A stretch of 64,000 bases of DNA, taken from contig JAEBUN010000034.1 in NCBI GenBank assembly GCA_023014365.1, forward strand, positions 186,001-250,000, given 5' to 3'. Under the pieces are notes generated by a model. It did no database searches. It worked only from the letters and a program-made list of their open reading frames with translations, and was not told the DNA's origin. Source of the stretch: Lepiota brunneoincarnata (lineage: Eukaryota > Basidiomycota > Agaricomycetes > Agaricales > Agaricaceae). A program made the translations under genes and the position numbers. Below are positions 21,604-32,475 of the stretch, piece by piece (positions within the stretch are counted from its first letter, which is position 1; every line of letters starts with the position of its first letter).

Positions 21604-22393
21604 TATATGCACTTCCAATTCCCTTATTGTTATAGAGTTTATCAGAACTGTTTGAAAATGGTGTTCTAATGAGAATATTATCTAATCTTCAATTTGGTCT
21701 AGTATTTGATCTTATTATCTAAGTATTTTCAGGATAGCCAAATCATTGTACAGTAGAGTAGCAAAAGTTTTGCAAAAATTTGTCATATGACCTCATTTAA
21801 CAATAAATGAAAAATATTCCCACTGATCAACAACCCCACCCTATATACCAAAAATAGCTGAACAAAAGAATACTGTTCCTGAACTATGCTTCCTGATATG
21901 TGCAAGATATCAGAAGAGTATTCCTATTTACAAAATTGCTAATTTCTTTGGAATTCACATTTTTACTGTCTATTGGGTTATCCATAGGCACAAAAAGCAG
22001 GGTCATCATGTTAAATAAAGTGACAGATCACTTACTAGTTAGTGACAAATTGTGATATACAGTAGCTGCCAAAACCTTTCCAATGTTCTCCAGGTCTCAA
22101 CTATTCCTTGAATAGCTCTAGATATACTAAGGCTAAAGACCTCATATTTTAAATATATATACCCCTATATCCTATCTACTAATTGATCTAATAATGATTA
22201 CATAATACTTCATATTTGGAAATCAATGAATTAAACAATATTTATAGTGCATTGGAAAGGTTTTGGAACTCAGTAAACAAAATATACAATTATAGGTATT
22301 TAGTACTTGGTATAGCCCCCCCTAGCCTCCAAAATAGCCTGAACCCTTCTAGGCATACTTTCAATCAAATTCTGGCACACTGAAGGTGGAATC

Positions 22394-23310
22394 TTATTCC
22401 ACTCCACCTGTCCTCTCCCACAACTCCAATATTCCTCCAGGAGGAGTATCATACTCCTCTAGCCTCCTTTTGATATAAGTCCATAGGTGTTCAATAGGAT
22501 TGAGGTCAGGAGACTGTGGAGGCCATACCATAACCTCCATTTTAGCCCTTTTAAACCACTTTGTAGCTATTTGGCTCTTGTACTTGGGATCACTTGTCTT
22601 GTTGGAAGACAATATCTCCCACCTTCTTCTTGTACTACCTAAGGCTTTCCTGCAGTTCATCCTTCAAAATGCTGGTATAAAGGTTAGCATCCATCTTCCC
22701 CTCAATTCTACATGGGATTCCCCCTCCTTCCCATAACATGCAGCCCCAGACCATGATAGAACCTCCTCCAAACTTCCTAGTTCCATCTACCAGCCCTACT
22801 TTTCAGCAGCCTACTTTTCAGCTTCTCTGACCCTCTTTTCCAAACCCAATGCCTTCCATCTGATCCCAAATGATTGATTTTGGTTTCATCTGACCAAACT
22901 ACCCTCTTCCAGTCTTCCAAAGTCCAGTTGACATGTGCCTCAGCCCACTTCATCCTCCTCTGCTGGTGAGCCAAGCTGAGAAAAGGTTGTTTCACTTTGA
23001 CTACAGCTTTCATTCCAGCTCCTTTGAGTACCCTGCAAATGGTATTGGTAGAAAGAGATTGCTGGGTTATGTGTTGGAGTGATTTGGTAATCTGAACAGC
23101 ATTATTGGCCTTTTGGGAGGTGATGAGTTTGACAGTATAGCAGGTATCACAGGAGGAAAGCTTGGATAGATGGCCACCAACAGACTTGGAGAGTGTTGAT
23201 CAATGTTTGGAGCAAAGTCTGGATATAGTACTAAGGCCTAAGCCTATAGTAGAAGAGATTTGGGCAGCAGAAATTCCCTTGTCCAAGAAAGAGAGAATGT
23301 GATTGATCTG
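22394..23310 (-). pseudogene. Tc1-type transposase of element no. 2, decayed
   Basis: Minus-strand pieces read as a Tc1 transposase: an N-terminal region near 23250-23020 with helix-turn-helix remains; then MKAVVKVKQPFLSLAHQQRR with WTLEDWKRVVWSDETKI (first catalytic Asp) and LGSDGRHWVWKRG; and near 22520-22480 VWPPQSPDLNPIEHLW (second Asp) with TYIKRRLEEY. Stops and frame changes separate the pieces, and the upstream part is cut by the LTR at 23319. Confidence 0.85.
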
Positions 23311-23318
23311 GGTAGTAG

Positions 23319-23702
23319 TGTTACCCAGGTTAGGGGTTTGCTCTTGAGTAGCACAGGGTTTAACACAGGATGTCTATACAGACTTGGTCCTGTCCTACTA
23401 AGCGTGACTTGGAGACGACGAAGCACTATAGTCCAGCCGGTTTAGAGGCAAAGAGTTATAGGAGGCAAGAACTTTATAACACTAAGATAAGGATACAAGG
23501 TATTGTACTGTATCCTTATATACTTCTGAGTGTGGCTGTACTCCTACTATAATAGTCTGGACCAAGGTAACTATGAGTCAGAGATAAGAAACATGAGGCA
23601 TGTGGTAAGAATTGTCCTTCTGATGTACACTACTGATAGTTTCATAGTGACATGGGAAATATAGCTAAAAATAACTGTCCTTCTGATGGAATTCTGATAA
23701 CA
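23319..23702 (+). mobile_element. Solo LTR A, with target duplication AGTAG
   Basis: A 384-base block starting TGTTACCCAGG and ending CTGATAACA, flanked on both sides by AGTAG (23314-23318 and 23703-23707). The surrounding Tc1 sequence continues after it. It keeps four CpG sites that are all TpG or CpA in its relative at 26678-27074. Confidence 0.9.
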
Positions 23703-24084
23703 AGTAGAAAGTGACCTCATGGTAGGGTATGGTAGGTTGGGGGGTTGGGTTAGGCATAGGAAGTAAGCACTTATATATATACCTTATCCTATAGGGTCAC
23801 ATGATTTTATTTGCATTTATTTGATTACATTAAACAAAATTATGTGATTATATATTAAGAGTTCCAAAACCTTTCCAATGCACTATAAATATTGTTTAAT
23901 TCATTGACTTCCAAATATAGAACATTACGTAATTATTACTAAATGAATTAGTAGATAGGATATAGGGGTATATATATTTAAAATATGAGGTCTCTAGCTT
24001 TAGTATATCTAGAGTTATTCAAGGAATAGTTGAGAACTGGAGAACATTAGAAAGGTTTTGGCAGCTACTGTATAAGTAATTACT

Positions 24085-24357
24085 TGTTATGTATACCCAT
24101 CCCTTGGGGATATCAATTAGTGGACACCAAGTTTAATGCCTCATGTCCATTTTGATAGGATGGGACCTTAGACCAGCCAAATCCTATTATGTGAAGGGGA
24201 GTTACATATGAAGAACCTTTACACTTAACTGAATCAGTCGGCTTAAAATTACACTATTATTAACAACATGTGAATACATCAGTGATTGTTGATCAACTTG
24301 AGCTAGTGACTAGTGATCAGTGTGTCACTGATACTATTGACTCTACTCAGTTCAACA
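24085..24357 (+). mobile_element. LTR-like repeat, inverted partner of 20745-21020
   Basis: Starts TGTTATGTATACCC and ends GTTCAACA. It matches the reverse complement of 20745-21020 throughout and begins 14 bases after the end of Tc1 element no. 2. Confidence 0.6.
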
Positions 24358-24419
24358 GAAACTGTTCTTGATCATGGCTTGCAGACTTGCATGTGGAAGC
24401 AGGGGTGAGACTTCTTGCT

Positions 24420-24670
24420 TCTTCATGAACAAGTGCAACCATATTTATATTGTTGTAGATACACACAAGAAATAGTAAATATGAAATAGAAAACAATAAG
24501 CTTAGTTGTCACAGGCACTGTAGAATATTTTGGAAGGTTCAGCAGCATTTTTGCCTTGCCCAAGGTTATGGGTTTTTCTCTGATTGATGAATGGCAATCC
24601 AGCCAGATGTGTTCCATGCTCCTCTGCATTATTCTACATCCATGTGAGCATATTAAGTCTTCAGATCAAT
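24420..24670 (-). pseudogene. LINE (non-LTR retrotransposon) fragment, C-terminal end
   Basis: The minus strand reads CSHGCRIMQRSMEHIWLDCH and continues into GKAKMLLNLPKY. The C-x3-C..EHI(W/L)L-x-C arrangement resembles the zinc-binding end of fungal LINE polyproteins (RNase H region). Only this fragment is left. Confidence 0.45.
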
Positions 24671-25057
24671 TATGATCAGAATGTATAGCAGATGGACAAT
24701 CCCTTTATCCATTGTAATTAATCTCAGTTAGGCAGTATGATGAGGTGCTGGGACCTGCAAAGCACTTGTTAATTATGAAGTCTTTGATATTTCTAGGGCT
24801 TTGGGCATCAGTTGTCACCTTCCAAATGTTGGAAGTTCCATTCCATGGTCTGGTCATCATTAATGGACTCATTATAAGCATAATACACCTGTGACAGCTG
24901 CTAGTTACATTCTCTATGTTCAAGTGCATCTGAGTTCATCAAAAAACTGCTCATAAGGTGCTGTACAAATTATATTTACTTCTAATGACACCCCCTACTG
25001 GGACTACCACCACTCACATACCCACCTCCAGAACTTGCTGCAATTGCTGCTATTGAT

Positions 25058-25995
25058 TTGGCCATATCAAAGCAGGATGCCTATGCTACCAATGTCAATA
25101 TTGTTGAAAGATTGCCCCTGGCTATTATGAGAAGCACTGCAAAAGAAACCCTTACCAGCATCAACCCACAAGTATGGTACCTGGCTTGTATTGCCACCCA
25201 TGAGAAATACCAAGCAAAGCTTAATCCCTCATGTGCAAAACCACAAACAACAATATTTGACACATTACTGCAAATGCTGTTAAACAATGCCCCACCTCAG
25301 CCAGGCCCTTCTGCAGCCAAATTCAAGGTACCACTGTCATCATTCCAGTAGCCCATGCCACCTCCACATCTACTGGCAGAAGCCATCAACTTCCTAAACT
25401 GGTTCTTCAATGCACCCATCACCACTCTAGAGAATCCCTTGTCATCAACCTCATCTAAGACCCACCATCCCCAGGCCACCAAGTTATCAAAGTGACTCTC
25501 CAGAACCTGACCCCTACTTCAACTGGGACCCCATTGCTGAATCAAACATTGCAGGAGAGCCTGTCAGACTATACTGAGGATATGTCTGATGAGGACATCA
25601 GACCTTATGAAGAGGATAATATTATGAACAGTCCAGACAAAGAGGAGCTGGAACAAATATTTGACTATACAAGATGGGTACAGGAAACCATGGACCAAAT
25701 ACAGGCACAGGAATATGAAGACAAGAAGGAGGAATATTACAACACTATGCAGGACTTGGCAAGGGATGCAGGAATGGAGATAACCTTGGAGGATATTCTG
25801 GAATACTCCAAGGAAGGAGATAGCTATGGATCAGCAGATCCAACCTTTGACACAGATGGAGACACCAAGAGAATGGAGAACAAGAATGAAGAAGCCATGA
25901 AGATAGGATCAGGAGAAGGAGAATATGAGTCAGAAGAAAGTGATGGAACATCACATAGCAGTAGAATGGAGAATGAGGACAGTGACTCATTGTAA
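25058..25995 (+). pseudogene. Retrotransposon-like coding remnant, two frames
   Basis: Two open segments lie in a row upstream of an LTR-like block. The first (25058-25351) reads DAYATNVNIVERLPLAIMRS and WYLACIATHEKYQ. The second (25492-25995, 167 codons) is strongly acidic (SDYTEDMSDEDIRPYEED, EEYYNTMQDLARDAGMEITL) and ends before the LTR-like sequence at 26077. I recognise no domain. The position suggests the end of a retrotransposon or non-autonomous element gene. There is no CpG in it. Confidence 0.35.
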
Positions 25996-26076
25996 GATAA
26001 GTATAGTAGCAAAATACCATCAGCTAGGATATACATCATGGTTAAGGCTGCACAGGATAGTAGAATAGCCCTATAA

Positions 26077-26624
26077 TGTAAGGGGACTGGTATCATGTGC
26101 CCTCCCTTATGCAAGGCATGCCTAGAGGTCTGTGGTAAGGTGTTCAGGCTTGGCCATCCTAGCCAATACATAATGCCCAAGCCCAGCCTCAGTCTTCAGT
26201 CACCCCTATCCCCAAGCCTGATCTGTGTATGATTATCTACTATTGTTGTATATTGTTTGTTTACTCTATATCTGATAGCTATGTAGTGTTTGGCTATCTG
26301 GTCTGTGTGCAGACCATTATTGGCACTCAAATATCACCTTGGTTCCAGCCTTTTTACTCCCCTAACATATAACCTATGTATAACAAGTATATAGCATCTC
26401 ATAGGTATATAAAGGCTTGTACAAGTAGAGATTAAAGTCCTAAGCTTTAATCTTGTTAACAGCAGTTGTTAACCATTCTCTGTCTTAACTTGGCATATTC
26501 CCTCATTATCTCATTGAGTGTGATCCACTAAGTTCTGCAAGACCAACCATCTCAGACACCTTGTAGAGTGATTGAAGGCCTTCTCCAGTTATTTTTGGAT
26601 ATAGAAGGAACAAGAATCATAACA
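26077..26624 (+). mobile_element. LTR-like block of 548 bases
   Basis: Starts TGTAAGGGGACTGG, ends ATCATAACA, and holds a TATA-like ggtatataaaggc at about 26405, as expected for an LTR promoter. It follows the acidic reading frame ending at 25995. Its last 171 bases are repeated directly behind it. Confidence 0.5.
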
Positions 26625-27193
26625 TGTTAACAGTAATCATTGATTTTCTGTCCTAACTTGGCATGTTTCCTTGTTATTGTTACCTGGGTTAGGGGTTCAC
26701 TCTTGAGTAGCACAGCATTCAAGGCAAGATGTCTATACAGACTTGGTCTTGTCCTACTAGGTGTGACTTGGAGACAATGGAGCACTATAAGTCCAGCCAG
26801 TTATGGCAAAGAGGTATAGGAGGCAAGATCTTTATAACACTAAGATAAGAATACATAGTAATGTACTGTATCCTTATACACATACTACTGAGTATGGCTA
26901 TGCTCTTACTATAAGTGTCTGGACCAAGATAACTATGAGTCAAAGATAAGAGAATGAGTCATAAGCTAAATATAGTCCTTCTGATGTACACTACTGATTG
27001 TTTCAGAGTGATATATGACATGGGAGTTTTTAAGCTAAACATAACTGTCCTTCTGATATAGAATTCTGATAACAGTTATCTCAGTTAGTGCAATCCCTAA
27101 GCTCTGCAAAGTCAACCATCTTAGACACCTTACTGAGTGATTGAAAGCTTTTTCCAATTATCTTCAGATATAGAAGAAGCAAGGGTCTTAACA
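26625..27193 (+). repeat. Second copy of the LTR-like 3' end, split by solo LTR B
   Basis: 26625-26677 plus 27080-27193 repeats the last 171 bases of the block before it (tgttaacag.., aacttggcat, agaccaaccatctcagacacctt-like string, ..taaca). The copy is interrupted at 26678-27074 by solo LTR B. Confidence 0.6.
26678..27074 (+). mobile_element. Solo LTR B, with target duplication GTTAT
   Basis: A 397-base block starting TGTTACCTGGG and ending CTGATAACA, flanked by GTTAT on both sides (26673-26677 and 27075-27079). It is closely related to solo LTR A. The four CpG sites of copy A are TG or CA here. Confidence 0.9.
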
Positions 27194-27304
27194 AGAGTTC
27201 TGATAGAGTTTTATTTGTTGAACAAATAATTTAGTCAGAACTCTATTAAGACTCTAACAAAACCCAAACAGGACTAGAATAGGAGTTGTTGTAACTCCAT
27301 TAGA

Positions 27305-27350
27305 AGTACCAGGAGTCTACCAGGAGTCTATCAAAAGTCTATCAGAATTT
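27305..27350. repeat. Short tandem repeat, 11-base unit
   Basis: Four units of the type accaggagtct / atcaaaagtct follow one another. From here to 27858 I see no gene or recognisable element. Confidence 0.6.
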
Positions 27351-27858
27351 GTGAGCTATTTTAAAGTATTCTATCAAGAAACAAGCTTCCTGAAGCAAAT
27401 TGATAGCCTTGGCCTTGTAAAGATGTAGGATGATAATTGAAAATGATAAAAGGATCATGAGTATTTCATGTGTGCCTATTAGTTAAATTATTCTTGTATA
27501 AAACATTGGGGCAAGATACAGGTTAGGTGGGTACCCATAATGAGTATACCCATTTGCTAAAGACAGGAATCTGGATCCCCAAAGATCCATTACCCAAAGG
27601 TACCCAGACCCATGGATCTAGGTATTGATAGGTATTTCCATAGGTAACATGGACTTGTGGTATGCTCTAGGCTATCATATTCATGAATGGGAAGTTTTTA
27701 TATCACTATTTTCACACTAAATAGCCTATACAATTGAGATAAAAACAGCACTATGATACTGAGAAAATAAATACTCTACCAGTATTTACTATCCTAAAGG
27801 GGGTATCTTGATAAATTATTTTGGTATTCTGATATTTTATCATCTGAGAATTGAGAGT

Positions 27859-30800
27859 TTACTTGAACATTGCACCTACAACATGATTAACATATATCCT
27901 GTTCCAAAACAACAAATACATACCTGTACAATTATATGCACCACACTTACACTCCATATAAACAGGGTCATCCCTTATCTCCTGCTTCTGTTCCTCATCA
28001 TCATCTGGGTCATCTTCGGGATACTTTCCCAAGTAGTTGAAGCAGATTTCTTCATAGGGTTCAACATCCCGAATCGAGAAAACCACCAGCAATGGCTTCT
28101 CAATATCTGGTTCATTGATATAACATGCATATAACCGTGCATTTGGGTCACATGAATGGTTCTGCTTGAATATTAGTTGTGTTCTTCATTTTGCCAAAAC
28201 CCACTTGACTGACCAAGAAGCGGGTGAACTACAAAAGGCAAGTCAATTCACTTCATCTATTTTGGATCCAGTCCCACATACATTTCCAGCATGATACGCA
28301 TCCACAGTATACCTGATCTGCCATTCACCGGGTTCATTTGGGGATTTTAGGTGCCAAAAATCGATGTCGAACAGATATGTTCGTCCGATTTTGTTGTAGT
28401 ACCTAATGCACTTTCTGGATCAGATAATTTCGATCATAATCTCCCACATTATTACTTACCTCCCTCGTGCTTCTCCCTGTTCGTCTGTCAGCAGCTCACC
28501 TGCGTATACGCCGATGAATGACCCTTTTGGTATTTTTCGAGGCCCATTAAAAACGCCTGTTTACTCGTTTAAAATCAACAAGCAAAGATGAGCACAATGG
28601 GACGTACCCCAACCCTTGTTTGCTGTTTTTTTTATGTTTATTGGGCACCTCCGTCCATGCTGGACAACCTATGAACCAGGGAAGCTAAGTCAACCATCCC
28701 TAAAACGGTTCATGAAGCGCTGGCACTCACCCTATTCCTACAATCGTCGTCGCACGCACACAAGTCATTGCACTCGAATATCGGATACCCATGGTGTTTC
28801 AACCGCCCGTTCTTCTCGTATACAAATCCATCCTCCTGTAAGACCGATCTTTGCCTAATGGCGCATGAACATGTCTTACTCTTCGGATCGCACCTGCCCA
28901 CACAGTCACACCCCTTCAGCTCGGCATAATCCGGTAAGGGCACACCCTCCCCGTACCACATCCTATTCGAGTAGTTAAACTCGAATAATGGTGTTGGCTC
29001 ATCGTCAACATCATTAACGATCTCAATATCCGGGGCCCCTGCCTCATCCTCGGCTATGCTCTCAAGCATGAATGCACTAAAGATCTCTCTTATCCCCTGA
29101 TCCATCCGCGCATATCTCGATAAGCGGTTGATACTATCTGGCAACGATGTTGGTATGTCTTTCGCAAGGTAGTGTTTGAAATTGAAGTTCCCTAGATCTT
29201 TCTTGTGCTCCTCCCAGGTCAAAGCCTTGAAACCGCCATAAATGGGCGACACCCCGGTATCATCAGGTCCTGGTCCTGGACTAGGACTCGAGGCTGGAGG
29301 AGTTTCGACGTACTCGTCGTCAGTCAGAGTCTTCAAGTGCTCCGTTCCGGAAAGAGAGGCCCCGGAGCTGTATCGCAGGGATCGGCGTAGAGGAGGAACG
29401 AGCTCTGGTGAGGTCCTACTGCTTGGACCAGAACTAGGGGGCCCAATAGAAGCCCCCATGCCATCATCACCACCAGACTGATCCTTTGGACTCGCAACAA
29501 GATTGTCCCCAACCATAGCCTGATAAACTTCATATTCTTCAGCAGCTGAGGAGTCCTCGCTCTGTGAGGTCTTCGTTAATGGTATAAAGTGCGGGGGGGA
29601 TTCGACAATGGGTGAAGAGGGCGACAATTCTGTAGACTTGGGCTTCCCTGCAATCAGAGGGGATCTCAACCCTAGTGGTCAGAGGTGCAGAACGTGGTCG
29701 TGGAATATGATCCTCCTTCGACGTTTCAACAGGAAATTCAATAGTGGCTTTTGGTCCAGCGGGCTCTCTCATTGATACCAGGACAGGGGCAGGGACAGGG
29801 ACATGTGCCAGAATAGTAGAAGAGTCTAGCTGTTTGCGGGGCACCCGTTTGACCCAGGATGTCAAGGAATTAAGTTTCTCGGGTGACCGGGGCGATTTCG
29901 GATGAGGTACTGGCGCAGGAGCTATGCACTCGTGAGCAGAAATCTCAACCAGTAAATAAGTACCCACCACGAGCGGGTGCATCATCAGAACTCTCGATGG
30001 TGAGGTCGATGATGTCCTGTTCTAGCGCCTTCGCTGAAATAGGTTTCTTGGGAGACTGGCCCTGAGATCGCGGCTTCTGATAGGTCTCGTTGAGAGCCTC
30101 TATCAGGTCCAAGGAAGACCCCGGAATCGACTCCCCGGATTTTCCCTTCCCCTTCATCTTCTGCCAACGAGAATTCAGAAAACCAGAATCGTAGTCATGA
30201 TAGAGATTCAGCTCACCGCTTTTGTACCTGATGACGATTCAGAGGAGGACATTTCCTTTGCGATGGTGGGACGCCGTTGCTTGGGCGACAAACCTATGTC
30301 AATGACTTTCGCCTGCGAGGCCTCGTCATCACTACTGCTGTCGATTACGATAACATCCATTTGTTCTTGGCGTGACTTCAGCGCTGCCGAGGCATGTTCT
30401 CTTTCTTTCGCTTTTCCCGAACTCTGACTGGGAGAACCAAAAAGAGTGCGGGAGGGGGGAGCACCGGTAGCCGACTTCCGCACTGGATTCCTCTTGGATA
30501 ATAAGCGGGGGCTGGCATCTACTTTAATATTTTCCCGTTCTTTCCCTTCGCTTGAGCCCTGACCAGGAAAGATAGGAGGTGTGTGGAGCGGAGAGGAGCC
30601 GGAAATCGCTTTTGGTGAGTCGTTCGTCCGTTTTTTGGATGACACATCTAGATCAAGCACTCAGCTCCAAGTCCATGAACAAAGAACCTCCCTACCTGCC
30701 CCGTCCCTATCAACATGCATATGACCCGACCCGGGCAACTTGTCCGAAGAGGAATCAGCGCCACTTATACTGTCGCTGCTCGTCACCTCCCCTATCTACC

Positions 30801-31850
30801 AGTGAGCCCTTCAGGCACAATGGCGGAGGAAATCATCACTGACTGTCAAACTGAAACTTCCTAGGCGATTTGGACGATCCCCCTGTCTTGCGAGCAACCT
30901 GTCTCCGTTTGTCCACCAATAGCGGGCCCCGTTCTAACCACAAATCAAAAACTCCTCTTCCGTGGTCAAAATTATGATCTTACCATCTTTATACCGAGCA
31001 CCTCGAAACACGCCCGGCCCTGCCAACGAGCTCACCCTCTTACCCGCGCTCCTCCCGGCGTTAGAATCACTGGCTAGGCCAATGGTTGGTGAAGTGTTCC
31101 CATCACTTGAATCACCGAAGTACTCTGGTGTAATCGGACTTGGTTCCTTCTCCTTATCCCATTCTCCCTTCTCTTTCTCCTTTCCCTTCTCCCTTCCCCT
31201 CTCGCTCGCCCTTTCGCCACCTCCGTCTTCATCCTTATGGGAATTGACAATATGAGGATTATGGACAAGTGAAAGCTGAGCAGCAAGGGTGGACGCGGTG
31301 GACGAAGTGGTATTCAAAGCCGCCTTCGTGCTCTGCCCGAGATTTAGGGGATCTTTTGTGATAGTGGCGGAACCCCTGGCCGGAGTAGGCTGCGTAGCAC
31401 TCCTCGACGGTATCGGTCGATTCACCGAGGCGGTGCTAGTCCAAATCCTAGTTGCACCATAACCAGCGCCTGAAAGACCAAATGGATGCAGGAAGGTCGG
31501 ACTAGACGGGGCAGTGGACGGCCCCGCAACTGCACCCCTATTCGACACCGCCCTCGACTTTCCGCTCCCAACTACATTTAAAGCACGCTTGTCGATCAAG
31601 GTACTAAATAAAGCCGCCTTGGAGGAGGAAGGGATTGCTGCAAATTGTCGAATCAACCTTGCGGCTCTAAAGCCAGATCAATTCCAGCACTCACAGTCCA
31701 CGAGCCCCGTTACACTATGCCTCGCCCGCTTGCTGCTCGACCCTACCACACCGCTACCGGCGATGCTGTTATCATCAACCCCCTTCCGTTTCTTCACGTG
31801 TCCCTCCTTCACATCGACTGCCCCATCATCACCTGAAGATGTTGGGTCTA
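27859..31850 (-). CDS. SET-domain H3K9 methyltransferase, SUV39/Clr4/DIM-5 type
   Basis: A multi-exon gene for a predicted histone H3 lysine-9 methyltransferase. The catalytic half is complete. Pre-SET has nine cysteines (GCDCVGRC..KTCSC and ECNDLCACDDDCRNR), the Zn3Cys9 pattern. The SET domain follows through short introns: VVQHGRRCPIN, IPKGSFIGVYAGELLTDEQG, YLFDIDFWHL, then FTRFL|QNHSCDPN and DVEPYEEICFNY. The post-SET is CKCGAYNC, ending GAMFK at 27859. The long N-terminal half is disordered, with KKRK and Lys/Glu-rich tracts and two SUMO-interaction-like motifs (DVIVIDSSSDDE, about 30.3 kb; DIIDLTIESSDD, about 30.0 kb). No chromodomain was seen. The 5' end is unresolved: coding signal continues to about 31.85 kb without a clear ATG. 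Its 3' end borders the transposon island. Confidence 0.85.
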
Positions 31851-32475
31851 TTCCACATCATCACATGAACGCGCCACAAGCATCACGCGATCCCCACAAC
31901 CAAAGTGGTCAAAGAGTGACACAAATAACAGGCCAATCCCCATTCCACCATGGGTTAATCATTTACACAAGAACCAAGCAAAAAACATCAGTACAGTCCC
32001 CTTGGTGGCTCTAGAACACCCTCACCTCGCAAAGTAGTCCAACCAGGTCCAGGAGAGTCTACTTTGTTGGCCCATTGATCAGACATCAAAAAGTATGAGT
32101 GGATGTTTGGGGGGGATTTCCAAAAGCAAGGAACAAGAAACAAAGACAGATGCCTCAACCCTGCCTCAAGGGTTGGGGTTTAAAAACCTGCCAGTAAGCC
32201 TTTGCCACATGGTTCAATGTCCATTACATAATCTTCTTTCTTTAGGGCAAGTCAGATTGTGCTAACATGAGGCACACTTCTGGCTTGCACAAGCAAGAAC
32301 AACCTTCAAACTTCCCTTGAAGGCAATGATGTGACAGATAAGCAGAAGACCCTCGAATGAGTCGAAGCTGGGGTCTAGGATTGCGCTGGAAATGCCTGAT
32401 GATTGATGATACAGTTGTGGCCTACATACCCAGCTGGCTGCTGAATAGCAGACCGAGTGTAGGGTGATTATCGAA
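31851..32475. other. Intergenic between the methyltransferase and E2 genes
   Basis: No reading frame with support. The methyltransferase start and promoter probably lie in its first part. Confidence 0.5.

Larger units (their letters stand above)
22060..24070 (-). mobile_element. Tc1/mariner element no. 2 with long terminal inverted repeats
   Basis: A complete but decayed Tc1 element of 2011 bases, including a 384-base solo LTR. It starts cagtagctgcc after TA and ends ggcagctactg before TA. The terminal inverted repeats are about 210 bases long (22060-22276 and about 23865-24070). Each itself begins with ccaaaacctttccaatg and ends with its reverse complement cattggaaaggttttgg. The transposase gene is on the minus strand and is broken. 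Confidence 0.9.
20400..27850. other. AT-rich, CpG-depleted transposon island
   Basis: About 7.4 kb of nested transposon remains. CG dinucleotides are almost absent: I see none in long stretches such as 24361-26030, and only isolated ones near 23928, 24239 and inside the solo LTR at 23319-23702. Flanking gene DNA is CpG-normal. No host gene is visible inside. The pattern fits heavily methylated, inactive chromatin with decay of methylated C. Confidence 0.8.

Noticed and set aside
31140..31230. Polypyrimidine microsatellite
   Set aside because: Explained by the Lys/Glu-rich coding tract on the minus strand of the methyltransferase gene.
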